Of a stretch of 64,000 nucleotides of DNA, positions 1-10,839 are shown one piece after another. The notes beneath the pieces were generated by a model. The model worked only from the letters and a program-made list of their open reading frames with translations. It did not search any database and had not been told where the DNA came from. Position numbers and translations under genes: made by a program. Origin of the DNA: Locusta migratoria (Eukaryota; Arthropoda; Insecta; Orthoptera; Acrididae); contig CM048744.1 of the NCBI GenBank assembly GCA_026315105.1, positions 840,606,094 through 840,670,093 of the forward strand, in the 5' to 3' direction. How positions within the stretch are numbered: position 1 is the first letter of the stretch; the number at the start of each line of letters is the position of its first letter.

Positions 1-304
1 TCTCAGTAGGCCGTAAATCAACTACTCCAGTCCGTAAGCCGTCTCTTCGACTAGCGCCCGCTGGTTAGGCAACGCAAATAACACTGCTGCACGCCGGGGA
101 GCCTGTATGACCTGTTTTGCTGTTTCATTCTGTCACATCCAGTTATTCGGCGTTATCTGTGTGTCAGACTTCTGTCGGAGATCATAACATACAATCGATT
201 GGAAAAAACTACAAAGCAATTCTCTTCTGACTTCCAATTTGCAAGAATGGGATTGGTAGTACAAAAAAACGCATTTTTTGTATTCATGTTGTCTCGCTAG
301 AAAT
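1..304. other. no gene recognised
   Basis: I see no coding or repeat signature here. The minus-strand ORF across it is not family-like and runs into a SINE-like stretch. Confidence 0.5.
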
Positions 305-445
305 CCTGTGGGCCGCGAGAAATAACAGAGTGGTTCTGTCCGCCTTGTCAGGGAATGAGAGGGTGCTCCCGTCGGAGGTTCGAATTCTCTTTCGGGCTTG
401 AGTGTGTGGGACTGATCACCACAGTAGTTTGGTCTCATAGATTCA
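305..445 (+). mobile_element. tRNA-derived SINE fragment, divergent subfamily
   Basis: A B-box-like stretch (GGTTCGAATTC) at about 377 is followed by the body sequence GGGACTGATCACC, the diverged counterpart of the GGGACTGATGACC core in the main SINE family of this window, and ends GGTCTCATAG. The 5' head is poorly conserved. No target duplication was found. Read as an old decayed copy. Confidence 0.55.
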
Positions 446-620
446 GAAACATTTGAAATTCTGGAGAAACACCTGGCGTCCCAACTTTGGAATCACGAAT
501 CCTTTACCACCACTTGCTGAAAAATGTTCCTGTCGAAGCAGAAAACTGACAAATACGAGGGTTGGCATTTAAATAGAGGCAACTGCGTATCCACAACCTA
601 TACAAAAGCGTTACACGTCT

Positions 621-856
621 TCACCTATTACTGTCTTTCAAAGTAGTCACCACCATTGTGTAGAACCCGCATTGTGGAAGGCGTAGAATACCTTTAGCAG
701 AGCCTGTTATGTTGATGGTGCGAATAGAGCCGTCTACTGCCTGTCGAATCTCTGCAACAGTTCTGAAGCGAATGCCACGAAGTGGTTCCTTCATCTACGG
801 AATCAAATCAAAGTCACAATGACTTAAGGTCGGGGAGTATGGGGGATAGTACAGTA
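621..856 (-). pseudogene. mariner transposase, C-terminal catalytic remnant
   Basis: Reading the minus strand from 856 gives WDWEVLYYPP, then SPTLSHCDFDLIP, an in-frame TAG, and MKEPLRGIRFRTVAEIRQAV, ending with a TGA at 621-623. This is the last catalytic aspartate and the C-terminal tail of a mariner transposase. With the N-terminal part just upstream it shows an internal deletion of the central domain. Confidence 0.7.
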
Positions 857-906
857 CTTCCCAGTCCCATAGCGCTCCTAGTGCGTCTGAGCAGCGTCGA
901 ACGAAT

Positions 907-1233
907 TTATTGCTGCATTTCCGTCAATTCATGCGGAACCCATCGTGATGCGATTTTTCGCATTCCCAGGCGTTTCTTCAGGATGCGAAGCTCAGTCGTA
1001 TGCGCTAATCCGGATTCGTGGGCGAGCTCATGAATTGTCTGGCGTCGATCACTGTCCACTACTGCGGCAACAGTATGCACTCCTTTCTCAGAGACGCTAG
1101 GACGTCTGCCACAGTTTGCCGACCTTCGTTGAAGGCTTTTACCCAACGTGTCACTGTTGCAATGCCGATTCTCCGAACGCCTCTTGAAGACCTTGATGAC
1201 ACCGTCATGCTGTGCGACCTCTGGCATATTCAA
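907..1233 (-). pseudogene. mariner transposase, N-terminal DNA-binding part
   Basis: A 108-aa reading frame carries the second helix-turn-helix region of a mariner transposase (HELAHESGLAHTTELRILKK) and the conserved RWVPHELTE linker. It stops just before the catalytic domain would begin. In the family this part binds the terminal repeats. Upstream residues are off-pattern, so the true N-terminus is probably frameshifted. Confidence 0.7.
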
Positions 1234-1255
1234 TCTTGAGCCAACTCCGATCTTC

Positions 1256-1306
1256 CTACGAAAAACTTACAGGTATGCAGCGAGTTATCAAATTCGATGT
1301 CGGCCG
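1256..1306 (+). repeat. left arm of 51-bp inverted repeat
   Basis: This arm (containing AAATTCGATGTCGGCCG) is the reverse complement of 2288-2338 with only a handful of mismatches. The arms are about 980 bp apart. Confidence 0.8.
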
Positions 1307-2287
1307 TTGAGAACTGATATTTATTATTTTGATATCCTGACCGTTTTCAAATTTGGTCGTGTCGGCGCTATGTGCTTGCTTGCGCGGGGTGTGTTGTCTT
1401 AATTGTTTACTCGTTGAAAACCGAGGTTATAAAGATCTGTTACACCATAGAAACTGACAGGAAAACGTGTTTAAAATCTTGGTCACCGTAGCTGGACAGA
1501 ATCAGGTCAGCAACTCTGTAATAGAAATGCTCACTTGTCTTGCTTGACGACGGTCGTCGATTCACTGGCTTAATTATTGTGTCCAGTCTCTGTCACAGAT
1601 AGCAGTACATACTGGTAGCTGCTACAGGCAGCTAGGAGGTGGATTCTGGTCGATGCCGTACTTTTGCACTAAGCATCATCTGGGGAAGGTGGTGATCCGC
1701 TGTGCTGACGACTTCACTACCCTGTGGTGGCTGCCTGAGGCCAGCTCAGTCTTCAGTGTTTGGTTACCGGAGGCCAGTGTTCCTGTCGTAGAGGTATCAC
1801 TCTGGTGCTAATCCGGCCAGCCAGTAACCGGAGTCGGGTATCAGCACGGCATCCGACTTCAGGAGGGTCCACGCATGGATCCACTGGCAGCTACAGAGAC
1901 TGGAGAAGGGACCGAGCACTTCTCAATAACAGTCCTTGCGTCGGTTCCCGGACGTCGCGGCGCGGGCACTACCGTCCAGACGGCTCACAGCAGTCGGGAC
2001 ACCGAGGTCGCAGCGTGACGGCGAACGGACGCGCCCGAAGGCGACGCCACCCACTGCTCTAGCTCCTGTCGAGCTAGCGCCTTCATTGTATTTTTATTGT
2101 ATGCTACAGAATAAACGCGTAAACTTTAATTCTGTTTTATCAGCGTCCTCTGGCGCTCCTCCAGGTTCCACATCTCATCCTGACATAAAGATGGGAACCC
2201 ACCGCTCGGCCCCAGCAGATCACTGCACACGGCTTCCTCTCTGCCATTTCGCCTTGAAAATGGCAGGGTGGTCTCCTTCTGAAATAT

Positions 2288-2338
2288 CGGCCGACATCGA
2301 ATTTGATACCAGGCTTCATACCCGTAAGTTTTTCGTAG
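2288..2338 (-). repeat. right arm of 51-bp inverted repeat
   Basis: This arm begins CGGCCGACATCGAATTTGAT and ends CGTAAGTTTTTCGTAG, complementary to 1256-1306. The enclosed segment has no recognisable transposase. Confidence 0.8.
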
Positions 2339-2399
2339 TTGTTATTCACTGGGAGAAATTAAGGAATCACTCTGTTGTTCCTGTTTCGAAAACATAGTG

Positions 2400-4345
2400 A
2401 CACCTTCACGTCAGATCACTCGCTCACAAGTGACTGTGTTTACCTCGATTGTGGACACGCCGGTGACATGGGACGGGAAAGTCCATTTGCTCGGAGGTAA
2501 GTTAGGTACGGCATCAACATGTGCCATCAGCGACAATAGTAGTTCCGATTGCACAGTGTCTCCACAGTAGTGTTGCCACTATTTAAGTTCCAACCGTCGT
2601 ACTTTTCTACTCAAGAGACTCAGACAGAAATATGGAGAACCCGCTGCTTAGGACTAATACCACCTTTCCCCTAAAACCTTTGGCGCGCGAACTTATTCGC
2701 ACTTTTTTTCCACTATAAGAGAATACCAGACAGTATCACTGGGAGAGGATAGAAGTCGCCGTGGGAGAGGAGGCAGGGGCCGCAAAAGAGAAAGATAGAT
2801 CAATGGACGGAGGAAGTGGGAATGGAGGCATAAGAGACAGGAGCCATTAGAAATGGAAGAGAGACACGACAGGAGGCCACGCATAACATTTGAGTCTCTA
2901 GAGAATTTAAAACATAAATTTTGCCCTTAGAGCCATGCGTTATAGTTTGCCGGTCTAAGTGTCACAAGCCCGACAAAACCATCCTCAAGGATATATGTAC
3001 AGTGCAGGTAATGGCGATTGAAAAGACCGACAGCCAACAGTGAAGAAGAGACAACAGGAATGAGAAATAAAAAGTATAGAACAAAGTTAGTGGCAAAGAA
3101 GGAGAAAGTGGTAAGGAAGATAGAGAGAAAAGGATGAGGGCAGTAGTAGTGGGACAGAGACAGGAAAACGTGACGTTGTGTATGAAAACTTCAGTATGAG
3201 AAGAGCCTGCGAAAATGGGCGCACCACATGGCTTATGAAACAATATCGCAATGACGCAAAGACATTTGTTATACGCAAAGTGTACGCTATATGTTTTTAC
3301 CTCTGAGAAACCCTTCAAATTATGCTGCAATACTTAATTCGATGCTCCACAGTAACCATAACCAAAACAAAATTATCCCTTCATTGAGCAATGGTATAGA
3401 ACTGTAAGATGTGCAAAAACAAATTTTTGTCGTCAAATTGATTACTTAATATCCGATGCTAAGTTTCCTAAAGGAAGGTACGCTGTCTCCCAGCACATTT
3501 GTTACTTTCTGTTGTATTTTGTAAACGGATGAAGATGTTCCAAAATGACATTTTGGATCAATGACAAAAGCATGCATGCTCACATTGCAACAATCATTTA
3601 TATTTTGCGACCCATGGTGCAAAAGTGGCTAAAATCGGTTTTTGTGATTTTGTTAGAATGAATGTTAACTTTTAATCACTGTTTTTCAGAAACGGATACA
3701 TATATCGCAACTATTCAAAAATTATTTCTAGAGGAACATGCCGCCACCTTAGAACAATAAATGGCGAACACGATTTTTTTGTACTTTTGAGTCATCTATA
3801 CCATTCTTACCTACTTATGTCATTCATTCAATGCTGCATGTGGATATCTCCCTTGATTTACTGTTTGTGCAGACTACACGTTTCAAAAAATAAGAAAGAA
3901 TTCAACTAGAGAGTATTTCAGTGCTGCAAATAAATATCTGAATTGAAAGTATCATCTCAACCGCCGCATGACTATTAGTAAAGAAGATGTGAATGGGAAA
4001 CCAGTCAGACGGCAGAAAACGTGCTGGATAAACCACAAAATAGCGTCCAGTAGTCAGGTGATTCATAGAAGACTTCGACGAAGAGTAAACCTCTAGATTG
4101 TATCAAGAGAACAAGAAAAATCAAGAGTATTTCTTGCTAGACACCAAACCTTTTTATAGCCCGTCTTTTCTATTAAACAGGAAAACCACAATGATCTGAT
4201 GTCCCGGTTTAAGTCAGTGCTTCCCGCACAAGGATCAGAATATTAGTCATTTTACGAAAACCTGCCTCATCAAGGAATGACTTCCTGTGAAATTGTTTTT
4301 AAAAGTTTTGTAGTGTGTTTTGAAGATGAAAAGTGATTCAATCAA
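2400..4345. other. no gene recognised
   Basis: AT-rich sequence with short ORFs of biased composition (for example the Ser/Leu-rich minus-strand frames at 2962-3330). I recognise no domain and no clear repeat boundary. Confidence 0.5.
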
Positions 4346-4382
4346 TGTACCGGGTGATCAAAAAGTCAGTATAAATTTCAAA

Positions 4383-4585
4383 AAAAAGTGTTCAAATGTT
4401 TGTAAATCTATCGGACCAAACTGCGTGGTCATCAGTCCGTAGCTTACAAACTACTTAAACCTAGGTAAACTAACCTAAGGACAAACACACACACCCATGC
4501 CCCAGGGAGAGCTCGAACCTACACGGCGAGCAACCGCGCGCTCCGCAGCGAGACGCTTTAGACCGCTTGGCTACTCCACCGCGGT
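4383..4585 (-). mobile_element. SINE, subfamily B, inserted in mariner TIR
   Basis: A minus-strand tRNA-headed SINE of the variant that reads ATCGGACCAAACTGCGTGGT in its tail half. It is flanked by a 15-bp target duplication (AGTATAAATTTSAAA, 4368-4382 and 4586-4600, one mismatch), which is also the mariner terminal-repeat sequence. The SINE is therefore younger than the mariner copy. Confidence 0.88.
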
Positions 4586-4712
4586 AGTATAAATTTGAAA
4601 ACTAAATAAATCGTGGAATAGTGTAGATAGAGGGCACACATGCTTAGAATGACATGGGGTTTTATTAAAACCAAAAACAAATTCAAGAAATGATCTCTTG
4701 CGCGCGTCGTTT

Positions 4713-4982
4713 GGTGATGACCGTGTGCTCAGCCGCCACTTTCGTCATCCTTCGCCTCCCAAGTCCCCAGACCTCAGTCCGTAGGATTATTGGCTTTGGG
4801 GTTAACCGAAGTCGCAAGTGTATCGTGATCGACCGACATCTCTAGGGATGCTGAAAGACAACATCAGATGCCAATGCCCTACCATAACTCCGGATATGCT
4901 TTACAGTGCTGTTCACAACATTATTCCTCGACTACAGCTATTGTTGAGGAATGATGGCGAACATATTGAGCATACCCTGTAA
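4713..4982 (+). pseudogene. mariner transposase C-terminal remnant
   Basis: The frame reads GDDRVLSRHF, then SPDLSP, an in-frame TAG, DYWLWG, an in-frame TAA, PKSQVYRDRP, LKDNIRCQCPTITPDMLYSA and a natural stop after EHIEHTL. SPDLSP followed by DYWLWG is the block around the third catalytic D of this transposase family. Two in-frame stops and loss of the N-terminal two thirds make it inactive. Confidence 0.8.
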
Positions 4983-5186
4983 AGAACATCATCTTTGCTT
5001 TGTCTTAATTTGTTATGCTAATTACTGCTTGTCTGATTAGATGAAGCGCCATCTGTCGGACTTTTTAACTTTTTTTATTATTATTATTCTAATAAAACCC
5101 CATGTCAACCCAAGAATGTGTGTCAATTTTTACCTCTCTATCTACATTATTCCGTGATTTATTAAGTTTTCAAATTTAATATATTT

Positions 5187-5681
5187 AAAATATTCGTTAT
5201 TGTACTGTATGATCAAATCAAATGTTGCATATTTTAGAATTATGTATTCTTCGCTAACAAATATTTTAAAGGTAGTCATCTGGTGGTTTACGTTTTAAAA
5301 TCTTAAGTAAGTAACTTGCCATCTGCACCAGTCCAAATAGGATGTATCTCCATTCATAGAATAAGAAATCAACTTTGAAAAGAAAATCACGAAAAATCTA
5401 AAACTATTGGCCTAGCCGAAGTAAAGAAGCACATGATATGAGAATTATTTCAGAAACTTTGTGCACAATGAAGTTTTAAAGTTCCGAGAAACCTTCAAAT
5501 GAGTGAAACAACTATTTCAAGTTACCTAGTTGTTCTGAGGTGATGATATGTTGAAATGTTTCTACTGTACGGAAAGTATAGAATAGCGCCCCACAATCCG
5601 TTGTTTTAGTTCCCAAAACAGTGGTTTTTTGTGATTTTCTCAGGTCCGCTCTGGAGTAAATTGAGGTATTTAAGGTAAGAA
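5187..5681. other. no gene recognised
   Basis: AT-rich sequence without a recognisable ORF or repeat boundary. Confidence 0.5.
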
Positions 5682-5992
5682 GGTAAAGCAGTCAACAATC
5701 CTAAGATTGGTTGAACACCACAGTGCATTACTAGGCATGCTCCTGTGTGGTGGTGGTATGCCGTTACCTTCCTCCGACCTATCGAACTGACTTACCCAGC
5801 CAGTTATAGGGGGACCTACAGTTTAATTGGGTTCCGAATCACGGTGCTACTCGATATGTTTCACATCAGCAATACTGCCAGAGGTGAAAGAAGTGGAAAG
5901 TGACAGATAAATATCCTAGGACCTGGCGGGGATCGAACCCGCTACCTTTGGATTTATAGTCTGGCACTCTATCACTGAGCTATCTAGCCACA
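5682..5992 (-). mobile_element. tRNA-derived SINE, family C
   Basis: A second copy lies at 11792-12105 in the same orientation, sharing CCCAGCCAGTTATAGGGGGA and GCAATACTGCCAGAGGTGAA. The minus-strand head is tRNA-like: A-box region TAGCTCAGTGATAGAG and B box GGGTTCGATCCC. This layout (tRNA head, unrelated body) defines a SINE. No target duplication was identified. Confidence 0.8.
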
Positions 5993-6835
5993 TGAGTTGT
6001 TTAAAGTCCATCCGAAACCATACGTATTAGATAAAAACCAACTCATTTGCTCAATTTGTCTGGGCTGCAGAAAGTGTGTAATGATTAAATAGTAGCTCTG
6101 CGCTGCGGGATAGTTGCTATATGTCCATTGTTATAATAGATATAGATATGATCACTAGACTAAGTGCTATCCAAAACACTTAATTATTTTTCCCTACAAT
6201 CCATAAGTCCAGAGGTAAAGGCCCTTGAAGAATTCACACGAGGCGGTTTGTAACACATTTTACGACCATATGGAGCTAACTGAATATCTGCCCGCCTGTT
6301 GCTAACGTGAGGACGCCGATTTTCTGTGCAATATTGACAGCTCAAACACGGGAATATTCCCGGCAAGCGGAAGCTTCTCTGCTTGCCCGTGAGGAATTCT
6401 GCTGCAACGCCTGGCATTCAGATCGCGCTACTCCTTCCCGTCAGCAAACAAGTCGAATTTCAGCTGCCGTAACTCAGCTCACATAACTTGCAGAACTCCG
6501 CTGTGAAAACATTCCCATCCGAAGGGGTCTCGCAGAGTGAAAACATTTTCTGTTCTCGCCAGTTCCGCTGCTTTCACGGATCCATAAGCCATCGATAACC
6601 ACCAGCACTCCTGTAAACTATCGACCACAGAGGAACTACACATCCACTGAACTGAGGAGAAAACAAGTTTGTGGCACAACTTGAGTAAAAGAAAGGACCA
6701 CGAGAGATGACGTATTCTGAGTTACCGAAGAAATGTAATTTCGTTATTGAAGAAATGGCAAATGTGTGGAAAGTAGGAAACCCTAAAAAAAATGGCTCAC
6801 TGATGATATTGCCGCGAGACATCATGTAAACCGAC

Positions 6836-6909
6836 TGCCGGCGTGGCGCAGGGGATAGCGTCAGCGACTGTGGAGCTGAAGGTCGCCGGTTCAATCCCAC
6901 CCACCGGCA
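6836..6909 (+). repeat. tRNA-like sequence (tRNA pseudogene or SINE head)
   Basis: 74 nt fold partly as a tRNA. The acceptor ends TGCCGGC and ACCGGCA pair except for one position, and TCAGC/GCTGA form a perfect 5-bp anticodon stem. The loop is 9 nt instead of 7 and the T stem pairs at only 3 of 5 positions. B-box-like GGTTCAATCCC is present. It is not credible as a working tRNA. Confidence 0.65.
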
Positions 6910-7314
6910 AAAATATATTTCTTTGTAATTAACAATTACAGGATGTTCTACATCTTCCTTATGTTCACTTGTAAATTCTACTTTTTTCTTATGTTAACTG
7001 TTCTTCTAATTTCTGGTACATTTTGCCTGTATATAAATAGCAGAGCACTCTGCCAGAGAGGCAGTCAGTGCTGCGTGTATGTTGAGTTCGTAATAAGTAT
7101 AAGTTCTGTGTTTAATCCACAACCCTGCCTTCGAAGACAAGCCTGCGACAATATGCATACATTGCATTATAAAAAGTGACGAATATTTTGCATGGAATCT
7201 TGTTTCCACCAAAACAGGATAGAATGTTCAGTGAATAGAGTTCTCTAAAATGCCACGAAAATGCATCACTTATATTGAAAAAAGTGTACTTATTTCTTAG
7301 TATAGAGGGTGAAT

Positions 7315-7508
7315 CGCCGCGGCGGAGCGGCCGAGCGCATTGAGGCGCTATGCTGCGATGCGTGAGGCCGCTCCCCGTCGGGGGTTCAAATCTCCCCTCG
7401 TGCATGGATGTTTGTGCTGTCTTTAGTATAAGGTAGTTAGTAAGTAGTTTGTAAGTTTAAGGACTGATGACCCCGCAGTTAAGTCCCTTAAGCATAATAA
7501 ACATTTTT
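7315..7508 (+). mobile_element. SINE, subfamily A
   Basis: It has a tRNA-like head (GGCCGAGCGCATTGAGG, B box GGGTTCAAATCTCC), the core GACTGATGACCCCGCAGTTA and a T-rich tail at 7508. The fold-back element at 7511 begins directly after the tail. Confidence 0.85.
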
Positions 7509-7510
7509 TG

Positions 7511-8189
7511 TACAGGGTGATTCACCTCACACTTGCACCGCAAATATTGTGGAAACGGAAAGTGGGACTGTTGTGCGGTTTTCACAGAATGGATTGGTAG
7601 TCAGGGGCTCGTATTTTTAGCCAACAAACAGATTGTAATATTACTTAGAAAGTGTATTTCTTATACAATCATACAGTTTTTTTTAAATGGAACAATGGTT
7701 GTTTCTATCATGAACTGGAAGCTTTGACACCAGCTGTGTACAAAAGAATTTTGAATGACGTTTTTATCACATTTAGTTTGGCAACTACAACCGTTCAAAG
7801 TTTCGGGGGCGGAGGCTACGTTAGCGTAGCTGACTGGCAGAATGGCTAGCCCCTGGAGCACGGCCCACTGTCTAATGACCACCAGTCAGTTAGCTACGCT
7901 GTCGTAGCCTCCGCCCCCAAAACTTTGAATGGTTGTAGCTGCCAAACTAAACGTGATAAAAATTTCATTCAAAATTCTTTGTACACAACTGGTGTCACAA
8001 TTTCTGGTGCATGATAGAAACAACCATTGTTCCATTTGAAAAATACACTTTCTAGGTATTTTTACAAGCTGTTTATTGGCTAAAAATATGAATCCTTGAC
8101 TACCAATCAATTCTGTGAAAACCGCACATCAATCACACTTGTCATTTCCGCAATATTTGCGGTGCAAGTGATAGGTGATTCACCCTGTA
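7511..8189. mobile_element. fold-back (long inverted repeat) element, TA target site
   Basis: The arms of about 325 bp (7511-7837 and 7882-8189) are imperfect reverse complements with a 44-bp spacer. The ends read TACAGGGTGATTCACC and GGTGATTCACCCTGTA, giving a TA duplication typical of Tc1/mariner-mobilised MITEs. Both arms carry GGGGGCGGAGGCTACG-like sequence near the spacer. The ORFs inside are mirror images of each other and have no domain; I treat them as non-coding. Confidence 0.88.
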
Positions 8190-8658
8190 TAGTTCTAAGT
8201 TTATATCGTACATATAGTTATAGATATGTACTTTAGAGACAGTGTATCTTGAACTATTTTTCTCGATTTGGGGAATAGGGTCACTTCTCAAAACTGTTCA
8301 CACTTTATCGCCCTTACGGTTCATGAGAGAGTTTTTTTAATATCAAAATATATGACTTAAATGGTTGCATATACTACTCCACAAACGTCCTTATGGTGCG
8401 TAGTGGGGGGGGACTTCGAGTACCATTGTCACTTTTCCCGTTATAGTCCCGTATCGTTACCGTGAAAAAATGACTGTCAGCGTTCATGTGGACCATAATC
8501 TCTGTAATTTTATCCTCATAGTCCTTTCGCGAAGAATTACACAGGATGAAGCGAGAAACGTATGCTCTCGAAACTTTGATATAAACCCAAACGTCGATGC
8601 AGATTGTGTCTCTTGTTACGTGTCCCACTGGAGTTGATCGATTATCTACGTAACTCTT
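8190..8658. other. no gene recognised
   Basis: No repeat boundary or domain seen. The minus-strand 84-aa ORF at 8374-8628 is not recognised. Confidence 0.5.
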
Positions 8659-8669
8659 GCGCGCTTACT

Positions 8670-8842
8670 GTTTCAACTGTTTGTAAAGCTTATGGGACTT
8701 AACTGCGGGGTCATCAGTCCATAAACTTACAAACTACTTATGAACTAACTTATACTGAAGACAGCACAAACATCCATGCCCGAGGGAGGATTCGAACCTC
8801 CGTCGCAGGAGGCCACGCAATCCGCAACGTGGCACTCTAGAC
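8670..8842 (-). mobile_element. SINE, subfamily A
   Basis: A minus-strand copy with an 11-bp perfect target duplication GCGCGCTTACT (8659-8669 and 8843-8853). The core and B-box regions are recognisable; the tRNA head is diverged. Confidence 0.88.
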
Positions 8843-9200
8843 GCGCGCTTACTTAATGACCTGTAGAGAAGAGTGCTGCACTGTTTTGGAACTTCTCTGT
8901 CTGCTCTATCAACAATATCTACTACAGATCCCACAGTAATGAGCAATATTCGAGCATTAGTCGAACGTGTGTTTTATTACAATAATAATCTATTAATTCA
9001 TTACATTAATAGCAGTAGTTAAAATCACCAATACCAATCAAGGACCTATACGCAAAATAAATAAATAAACTAACCTTCATTATTTGATGATGGGATACAC
9101 TTCCCGAGGATTCGTCCACTTTATCTGTCCGACATCTGCCTCACCCACCATTAATAGTATGTGGTCATTGCACTATAAATCTACCTATATGAATACTCTT

Positions 9201-9202
<2 letters not shown>

Positions 9203-9263
<61 letters not shown>
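9203..9263. repeat. uninterrupted T homopolymer, 61 nt
   Basis: 61 consecutive T residues. On the minus strand this could be a poly-A tail, but no recognisable retroposon body lies beside it. The poly-Phe ORF through it is an artefact. Confidence 0.9.
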
Positions 9264-9264
<1 letters not shown>

Positions 9265-9743
9265 TAAAATTAACTACTACCAGTATTGTTCTGGACAATA
9301 TGAGAGAAAATTTTCAGAAGTACGTACTAACAAATGACATACATTAGTAGCGAGGTAGTATAAGCAAGTGTACATACAAGAATTTCTCCTACTTGGAGCT
9401 CTCATTTAATCTTATGATATTGTAAAAAAATATTTTCAAATCTTTCACAGAAGTTAAGCCATTAATTATTTCCGTAATTACGTAACATTAGCACTGGCCC
9501 GCATGTGTCGCGCCCTAGTGCACGTTTACGTGGCCACCTGTTTGATGCCTCGTAGACAGCTCCTTCATGCCCTTCACACCAAACTGGTGTTATTTTTATG
9601 CCAAAAATGTCAGTTTTTATTGTAATCTACTTGAGCAATCCTGCTCGTAATATACTGGCATTTTTACTGTTTCGCCTGCGTAAACCTTTTTCCTTATGTA
9701 AGATATTTATTCCGTTGTTATCATTTTTAGGTAACTGTTTTTA

Positions 9744-9791
9744 TTCTTCTGATGATTTTGTCCTTAGTGACAACGAAACCTAGGTCGAGGA
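9744..9791 (+). ncRNA. hammerhead-ribozyme-like motif (putative)
   Basis: CTGATGA (9749-9755) and GAAA (9775-9778) flank a hairpin TTGTC-CTTAGT-GACAA. CCTAGGTC follows, offering a short stem III and a GTC cleavage triplet, and TTCTT/GAGGA can form a short stem I with two wobbles. Unpaired T/C residues next to the core lower confidence. Hammerheads are known in Penelope-like elements; no such reverse transcriptase is seen here. Confidence 0.3.
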
Positions 9792-9916
9792 TCAAAAAAA
9801 ATCACACAACCGGTTGGCTGATATAAAAAAATTGTTAAAAAATTGGATTACGGTTGCTATTAATCAGCCATGTTCAAAATTGTAACATTTAGCCAGTAAT
9901 TTTGAGAAATTCGAAG

Positions 9917-10105
9917 CCTGCCGCGGTGGCCGAGGGGACTGAGGCACTCCACTCACGGCCTACACGGCCACTACGATCGGGGTTTGAATCCCCCCTCGGA
10001 CATGGATATTTGTGCCGTCCTTAGTATTAGTTCACAAGTAGGTAAGTTTAGGGACTGATGACCCCAAAGTTAAGTCCCTTAAGCTACACAAACATTTGAA
10101 CATTT
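9917..10105 (+). mobile_element. SINE, subfamily A
   Basis: A full-length copy starting CCTGCCGCGGTGGCCGAGG. It has a 12-bp perfect target duplication AGAAATTCGAAG (9905-9916 and 10106-10117). Confidence 0.92.
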
Positions 10106-10117
10106 AGAAATTCGAAG

Positions 10118-10839
10118 AAAAAATATATACTTCTTTAGTGATCAGTAAGACCTTACTTACCGAGGATAATTAGATTCTGCGTCTCGCCTGCAACACTCCT
10201 TATGCAACTTAAAGTTTTGTGTTTGAATTAATCTGAAATTAGGATAATGTGTTCCATTCAGAAAAATAAATAAAATAAATTCATACTGTAATGTAGAATG
10301 CTGCACTTTTTCTTCTTACAAGAAACGAGTTAAATTTGTTGGGTTTCAAATCGAACACACAGTTGTTTTGCTGTTCGGGGAAGGAGGTCTCGAGAATATT
10401 TTTACTCGAAGTTCGCGTATTCAAAAAGGATGAAATACACTGCCTTAGGTCTACATGCACTTCAACATTTGAGTTTGTTACTTACGATGGGTGATAGGAA
10501 AGAATTTAAAAAAATAATTCTTTCTACCCCAGTTCTCGAGGTGGAAAGTTGAAATTTTTCAACTACACAGTTTTAAGTTTTCCTACAGAGTTATTTTGTT
10601 TTCGAGAGCATCTCAAGCGATAGAAGCTTAAAAAACAACTAAACAAAAATTGGGGACATTTTACTGTCGTCAACTAGGGAAGAGCAGCGAAATTTGTTTG
10701 GATGTTTCCGGACCACAGAGCATAAACAGACTAATATTCACAGGAACATGCTGCGTCAGGGGGGTGTGCATTCTTACACCGTGTGGACTTGAGTGATTCG
10801 CCATGCTCCGAGTAGCTGATAACAGTTGCAAGCCGCTGA
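10118..10839. other. no gene recognised
   Basis: AT-rich, without recognised repeat or coding signal. Confidence 0.45.

Larger units (their letters stand above)
545..1255 (-). mobile_element. mariner-family DNA transposon relic, internally deleted
   Basis: Two parts of one mariner transposase lie on the minus strand. The N-terminal helix-turn-helix part (907-1233) contains DRRQTIHELAHESGL and RKIASRWVPHELTE, which match the family pattern. The C-terminal part (about 856 down to 621) contains YYPPYSPTLSHCDFDLIP, which includes the third catalytic D of the DDD motif, then MKEPLRGIRF. The segment that should carry the first two catalytic aspartates is missing, and an in-frame stop precedes MKEPL. 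The element cannot encode an active enzyme. Clear terminal inverted repeats were not found. Confidence 0.75.
4346..5186 (+). mobile_element. mariner-family relic with long TIRs, split by a SINE
   Basis: The left end starts CGGGTGATCAAAAAGTCAGT and continues after the SINE into ACTAAATAAATCGTGGAATA (about 4601). The right end near 5085-5184 is its reverse complement (TATTCCGTGATTTATTAAG), so the terminal repeats are roughly 90 bp. ACATGGGGTTTTATT occurs at the inner edge of the left repeat and its complement AATAAAACCCCATGT at the right. The outermost bases of the right end are missing. Between them is a remnant of a mariner transposase. Confidence 0.8.

Noticed and set aside
2962..3330. 122-aa Leu/Ser-rich minus-strand ORF resembling a membrane protein
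   Set aside because: Low-complexity TCTC-type DNA explains the composition; no support for a gene.
7533..8110. Paired ORFs on opposite strands at 7.5-8.1 kb with similar sequence (LANKQ...)
   Set aside because: They are mirror translations of the fold-back arms, not two genes.
9084..9347. ORF with long Phe run; also 11609-11830 and 12735-12992
   Set aside because: Homopolymer T/A runs read as poly-Phe. Noncoding.
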